Origin: CAIVPM01 sp049242885
GTDB lineage: Bacteria; Bacteroidota; Bacteroidia; Chitinophagales; Chitinophagaceae
Length of the DNA stretch: 34,787 bases
Reading direction: 5' to 3'
Assembly (NCBI GenBank): GCA_049242885.1
Contig: JBMLOQ010000028.1
Coordinates: forward strand, 1-34,787
The position numbers and the translations under genes are program-made. Shown here piece by piece: positions 32,131-34,787 of the stretch. Each line of letters opens with the position of its first letter. Positions within the stretch are counted from its first letter, which is position 1. A model generated the notes under the pieces. The model saw only the letters and a program-made list of their open reading frames with translations. It did not search any database and was not told the DNA's origin.

Positions 32131-32790
32131 ATGAAACTTAACATTGCAATTGTAGCTGCCACAAAACAAGAACTACAACCTTTAAAAAAAATAATAAAGA
32201 AAGAAAACAATAAAATAAACAATACTGAGTTTAGCTTTTTTTATACAGGAGTTGGCAGTATGATATCTTGTTTTTTTCTTACACAACTGCTTACAAAACA
32301 ACAATTTGATTATGTGTTTCAGGTCGGTATTGGAGGAAGTTTTTCAGAAGATTTTAAATTGGGTGATGCTGTTATTATTAATAAAGAATTTTTAGCAGAT
32401 GTAGGTGTACATGAAAATAATTTATGGAACGATGTTTTTGATTTAGGTTTTGCAAAAGCAAATGCAAAACCATTTACCAACAAAGCTTTAATAAACAAAT
32501 ACTGCAAAAAAATAAAGACTAAAAATTCATTAACAGCTATAGGCATTACAGTAAATGCCATCACTACAAATTCTTCAATTAAAGATTTATACATTAAAAA
32601 ATATAATGCACAAGTAGAGAGTATGGAAGGGGCAGCCTTGCATTATGTGTGCAACAATTTAAATATTCCATATATTCAAATAAGAGGTATAAGCAATATG
32701 GTTGGAGAAAGAAATAAACAAAAATGGCAAATAAAAAAAGCAATAGAAAATAGTAATCAATTAGCTTACGAATTACTTTGCCAACTGTAA
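32131..32790 (+). CDS. mqnB: Futalosine hydrolase
   Basis: This 219-residue nucleosidase of the phosphorylase/MTAN fold cleaves futalosine to hypoxanthine and dehypoxanthine futalosine in menaquinone synthesis. Family motifs are IAIVAATKQELQPL (5-18), YTGVGSMISCFFL (38-50), QVGIGGSF (64-71), VESMEGAALHYVC (162-174, with ESMEG) and IRGISNMVGERNKQKW (184-199). The asparagine in ISN, where the adenosyl nucleosidases have aspartate, is typical of MqnB and separates it from MTA/SAH nucleosidase. It lies in a run of plus-strand genes with rnc upstream (19 nt) and an unknown gene downstream (16 nt). No other mqn genes are in the window. Confidence 0.9.
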   Translation: MKLNIAIVAATKQELQPLKKIIKKENNKINNTEFSFFYTGVGSMISCFFLTQLLTKQQFDYVFQVGIGGSFSEDFKLGDAVIINKEFLADVGVHENNLWNDVFDLGFAKANAKPFTNKALINKYCKKIKTKNSLTAIGITVNAITTNSSIKDLYIKKYNAQVESMEGAALHYVCNNLNIPYIQIRGISNMVGERNKQKWQIKKAIENSNQLAYELLCQL

Positions 32791-32806
32791 ATTTTTTGAA
32801 TAATTT

Positions 32807-33250
32807 ATGCAAATAAAAAAAGGAAATATAGATTTTGTAGATAAAGTACTTACCTGCTGTTACGAACATTTTAGGCAACAAGATTTAACATTATTAAGCC
32901 TAATGAACCAATATGAAGACAGGGGCTTTTTAACCAAAGGACAATTGCAAGCGTTATATTATAAAGCAGAAAAAGTACCCAACTTACCTGCTGGATTATT
33001 GGCAACCTTAGAATCTACTATTTCAAAACTTCCTACACGTAATAAAAAACAAGAAACCATTGTTTTAAAAGAGCAAAAAGTAGATACAGAAAGCCAAGAA
33101 ATGCTAACAGCCATTTTAGCAAAATTCCCTCAACACAAAGCAGTTATTGGGCTATACAATAATTTTAACAAGCACGAAAAACTTACAACTTCCGAAAAAC
33201 TCGAACTACAAAAAATTTATAAGTTGATGAACGATAAAGGAATGCTATAA
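32807..33250 (+). CDS. Hypothetical protein, unknown family
   Basis: This 147-residue, largely helical, charged protein has no signal peptide or transmembrane segment, so it is probably cytosolic. It has two similar halves: a first with FLTKGQLQALYYKAEKV (about 41-57) and a second with KLTTSEKLELQKIYKLMNDKGML (about 125-147), separated by a linker of Lys, Gln and Glu. The halves look like related helical units. It lies 16 nt after mqnB and 74 nt before an ABC ATPase. I recognise no function. Confidence 0.6.
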   Translation: MQIKKGNIDFVDKVLTCCYEHFRQQDLTLLSLMNQYEDRGFLTKGQLQALYYKAEKVPNLPAGLLATLESTISKLPTRNKKQETIVLKEQKVDTESQEMLTAILAKFPQHKAVIGLYNNFNKHEKLTTSEKLELQKIYKLMNDKGML

Positions 33251-33324
33251 TTATTGCAAATTCAATTAAATAATTTTAACAAGCTGAATTTTGAGTTTCA
33301 CTATTTTTATCGAAATTTTTTTAC

Positions 33325-34503
33325 ATGACTGCTAATTTAGAAAACGAAAATGTAGCAAATGCTAACCCATCTTTTATTAAAAGAATAAATGAAATTGAAA
33401 ACTATTTAAAACAAGGCGACAACGATTTACTTATTCGTAGATTACTCGACCTTTGTTTAGATAGTCAACAACAGAGCTATTTACAACAAGCCATAAATAT
33501 TAGCACACAGTTTAACAGCAAAAAAAATATTGACGATTTGTTGTATCAAAACATAAACACATTAATTACACAAGTTCAAAATTTTCTACCAAAAAATGTA
33601 GCCAATTTTTCATCCAAAAACTTGTTTACAGCTACTCAAATTAAAAAACAATATAGCAAAGGCAATTTTAGTTTGCATGCTTTAAGCACTAGCATTAAGC
33701 CTGGAGAGATTATTGGAATTGTTGGCGAAAATGGAAATGGAAAAACTACGTTACTACGCAGCCTAGCAAGAGAATTAAGCATTGATGATGGTTTGTTGCA
33801 GTTTGATATGCTAAACAATCCTGATGATTTTACAATAAAGCATCATGTAGCATTTATACCTCAACGAATACCAAAATGGCATGGATTGCTAAAAGATAAC
33901 TTACATTTTTCGGCATCATTAAGTGGTATTAAAGGAAGTGAAAACGACTTGATGGTGAACTTTATGTTAGAGCGTTTAAACCTCACCAAGTTTGCCAATC
34001 TCACTTGGAATCAAATAAGCAGTGGCTATAGAACAAGGTTTGAAATTGCAAGGGTTTTATTACAAAAGCCTCAGCTTTTAATTTTAGACGAACCACTTGC
34101 CAATTTAGATATTGCTGCACAACAAACAATACTTACCGATTTACAATTTTTAGCAAAGAGTACTTACAATCCAATGGGTATTGTACTAAGCTCACAACAA
34201 TTGCACGAAGTAGAAAAAGTTGCTGATGATATTTTATTTTTAAAACAAGGCAAGCTTTTATACCAAAGTAAAAATGCAGAAATTAGTAAAAAATTTGTGA
34301 TTGAAGTAGAAACCCCATCACCCAAAGAAAAATTACAACAATGCTTTACAAATGAGGAAGTACAAATTGGGTTTAATGGTGGATTTTATACTTTGCAAAG
34401 TACAAGTTTATCGCATATACAAATGCTAGAATTACTAATTCAAAATAGCATTGAAATAAATTATTTTAGAAACATAAGCAACAGCACTAAACGCTTTTTT
34501 TAA
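33325..34503 (+). CDS. ABC transporter ATP-binding protein with N-terminal extension
   Basis: This 392-residue protein has a ~100-residue helical N-terminal extension unlike ordinary ABC ATPases, then the ATPase domain (about 101-312), then a ~75-residue C-terminal part. Walker A is GENGNGKTT (134-142), the Q-loop glutamine Q180 is in FIPQR, and Walker B is LLILDEP (251-257). The signature motif reads ISSGY (231-235) in place of LSGGQ, and the switch region reads LSSQQLHEVE (288-297), where a His is usual directly after SS. It should energise a membrane partner; the gene 18 nt downstream encodes a membrane protein and is the likely permease. Confidence 0.87.
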   Translation: MTANLENENVANANPSFIKRINEIENYLKQGDNDLLIRRLLDLCLDSQQQSYLQQAINISTQFNSKKNIDDLLYQNINTLITQVQNFLPKNVANFSSKNLFTATQIKKQYSKGNFSLHALSTSIKPGEIIGIVGENGNGKTTLLRSLARELSIDDGLLQFDMLNNPDDFTIKHHVAFIPQRIPKWHGLLKDNLHFSASLSGIKGSENDLMVNFMLERLNLTKFANLTWNQISSGYRTRFEIARVLLQKPQLLILDEPLANLDIAAQQTILTDLQFLAKSTYNPMGIVLSSQQLHEVEKVADDILFLKQGKLLYQSKNAEISKKFVIEVETPSPKEKLQQCFTNEEVQIGFNGGFYTLQSTSLSHIQMLELLIQNSIEINYFRNISNSTKRFF

Positions 34504-34521
34504 CCCCAAAAACTTATTTAT

Positions 34522-34787
34522 ATGAACCGCCCATTAGCTCCAAAATTTATAAAAAAATACGATGAGTATCTACTCAAAAATAAACCAGAATTATACAGCA
34601 CTCGATTTCATTGGGTATTGTATTATGGTTTAATGTCCATAATACTTTTAAGTAGCATTTTTGCCATTATTCCAAATGATGCTCGTAGCGATACACCCAT
34701 TTTTATTCACACATGCTTTGTAGTAATTATTGCGATTATTGGGCTAATTGTATGGCTAATTTTTTTATTGAGATTTAATGTTTTTAA
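34522..34787 (+). CDS. Membrane protein, probable ABC permease partner (cut by window end)
   Basis: An ATG frame with no stop runs to the window end, giving 88 residues. The N-terminus MNRPLAPKFIKKYDEYLLKN is soluble; then come two transmembrane segments, WVLYYGLMSIILLSSIFAII and FVVIIAIIGLIVWLIFLL. The start 18 nt after the ABC ATPase stop suggests cotranscription and a shared complex. Its full family cannot be judged from this part. Confidence 0.75.
   Translation, partial: MNRPLAPKFIKKYDEYLLKNKPELYSTRFHWVLYYGLMSIILLSSIFAIIPNDARSDTPIFIHTCFVVIIAIIGLIVWLIFLLRFNVF

Noticed and set aside
1..34787. CRISPR arrays, insertion sequences, integrases, phage genes, tRNA or rRNA genes
   Set aside because: No regularly spaced repeats, transposase-like or phage-like proteins, CCA-ended cloverleaf or rRNA-like sequence was seen. 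The gene content is that of ordinary chromosome.

Overview
The window looks like a chromosomal segment of a low-GC member of the Bacteroidota, probably near the Chitinophagaceae or a related order (inference; no rRNA is present). The evidence is a TonB-dependent receptor with a carboxypeptidase-regulatory-like N-terminus, a Bacteroidota-style exbB-exbD-exbD-tonB operon, a FadN-type beta-oxidation enzyme, futalosine-pathway menaquinone synthesis, few Shine-Dalgarno sequences, and promoter-like boxes close to the TAnnTTTG -7 element of this phylum. I saw no tRNA, rRNA, CRISPR array, insertion sequence, prophage or origin.

Layout. 1-395 holds no intact gene and ends in a terminator. 396-5902: TonB-dependent receptor (-), PnuC-type vitamin transporter (+), pdxH (-) and a membrane-anchored alpha/beta hydrolase (+). 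5903-6427: a short leaderlike ORF with a terminator and a small HExxH protein (-). 6625-11912: an exbD paralogue, an RND pump, a YjjG-like HAD phosphatase and a tonB paralogue. 12151-15233: the core exbB-exbD-exbD-tonB operon. 15323-16516: the C-terminal half of carbamoyl-phosphate synthase large subunit as a separate gene. 16591-19714 (-): a TPR protein, a PstS-like lipoprotein and a small membrane protein. 19825-24402 (-): the homocysteine-binding module of MetH, a LamG lipoprotein and fadN. 24606-26959 (+): a retropepsin-like protein overlapping a protein with four AMPK/CBM48-type glycogen-binding modules. 26996-27244 (-): a secreted proline-rich peptide. 27427-30200 (+): a DUF5009/HGSNAT-like membrane protein, an extended SDR and a small exported protein. 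30398-31294: a thioredoxin-fold/TPR lipoprotein. 31404-34787 (+): rnc, mqnB, an unknown gene, an ABC ATPase and the start of its membrane partner, cut by the window end.

How it fits together. The dominant theme is TonB energy transduction: one outer-membrane receptor, one complete ExbB/ExbD/ExbD/TonB motor, one dispersed extra ExbD and one extra TonB. Facing the core operon across the carB half-gene is a membrane/PstS-like/TPR set which, from memory of other Bacteroidota genomes, often accompanies such motors. The most unusual observation is that the small proline-rich exported protein at 26996-27244 shares an exact 39-nt stretch and an 18-of-20-residue segment with the periplasmic linker of TonB 12 kb away. 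Other points of note are the two enzymes present as half-genes (CarB C-half, MetH N-half), the retropepsin/four-CBM48 pair with a signal peptide hidden upstream of any normal start codon, and a perfect 16-bp palindrome in front of the second tonB.
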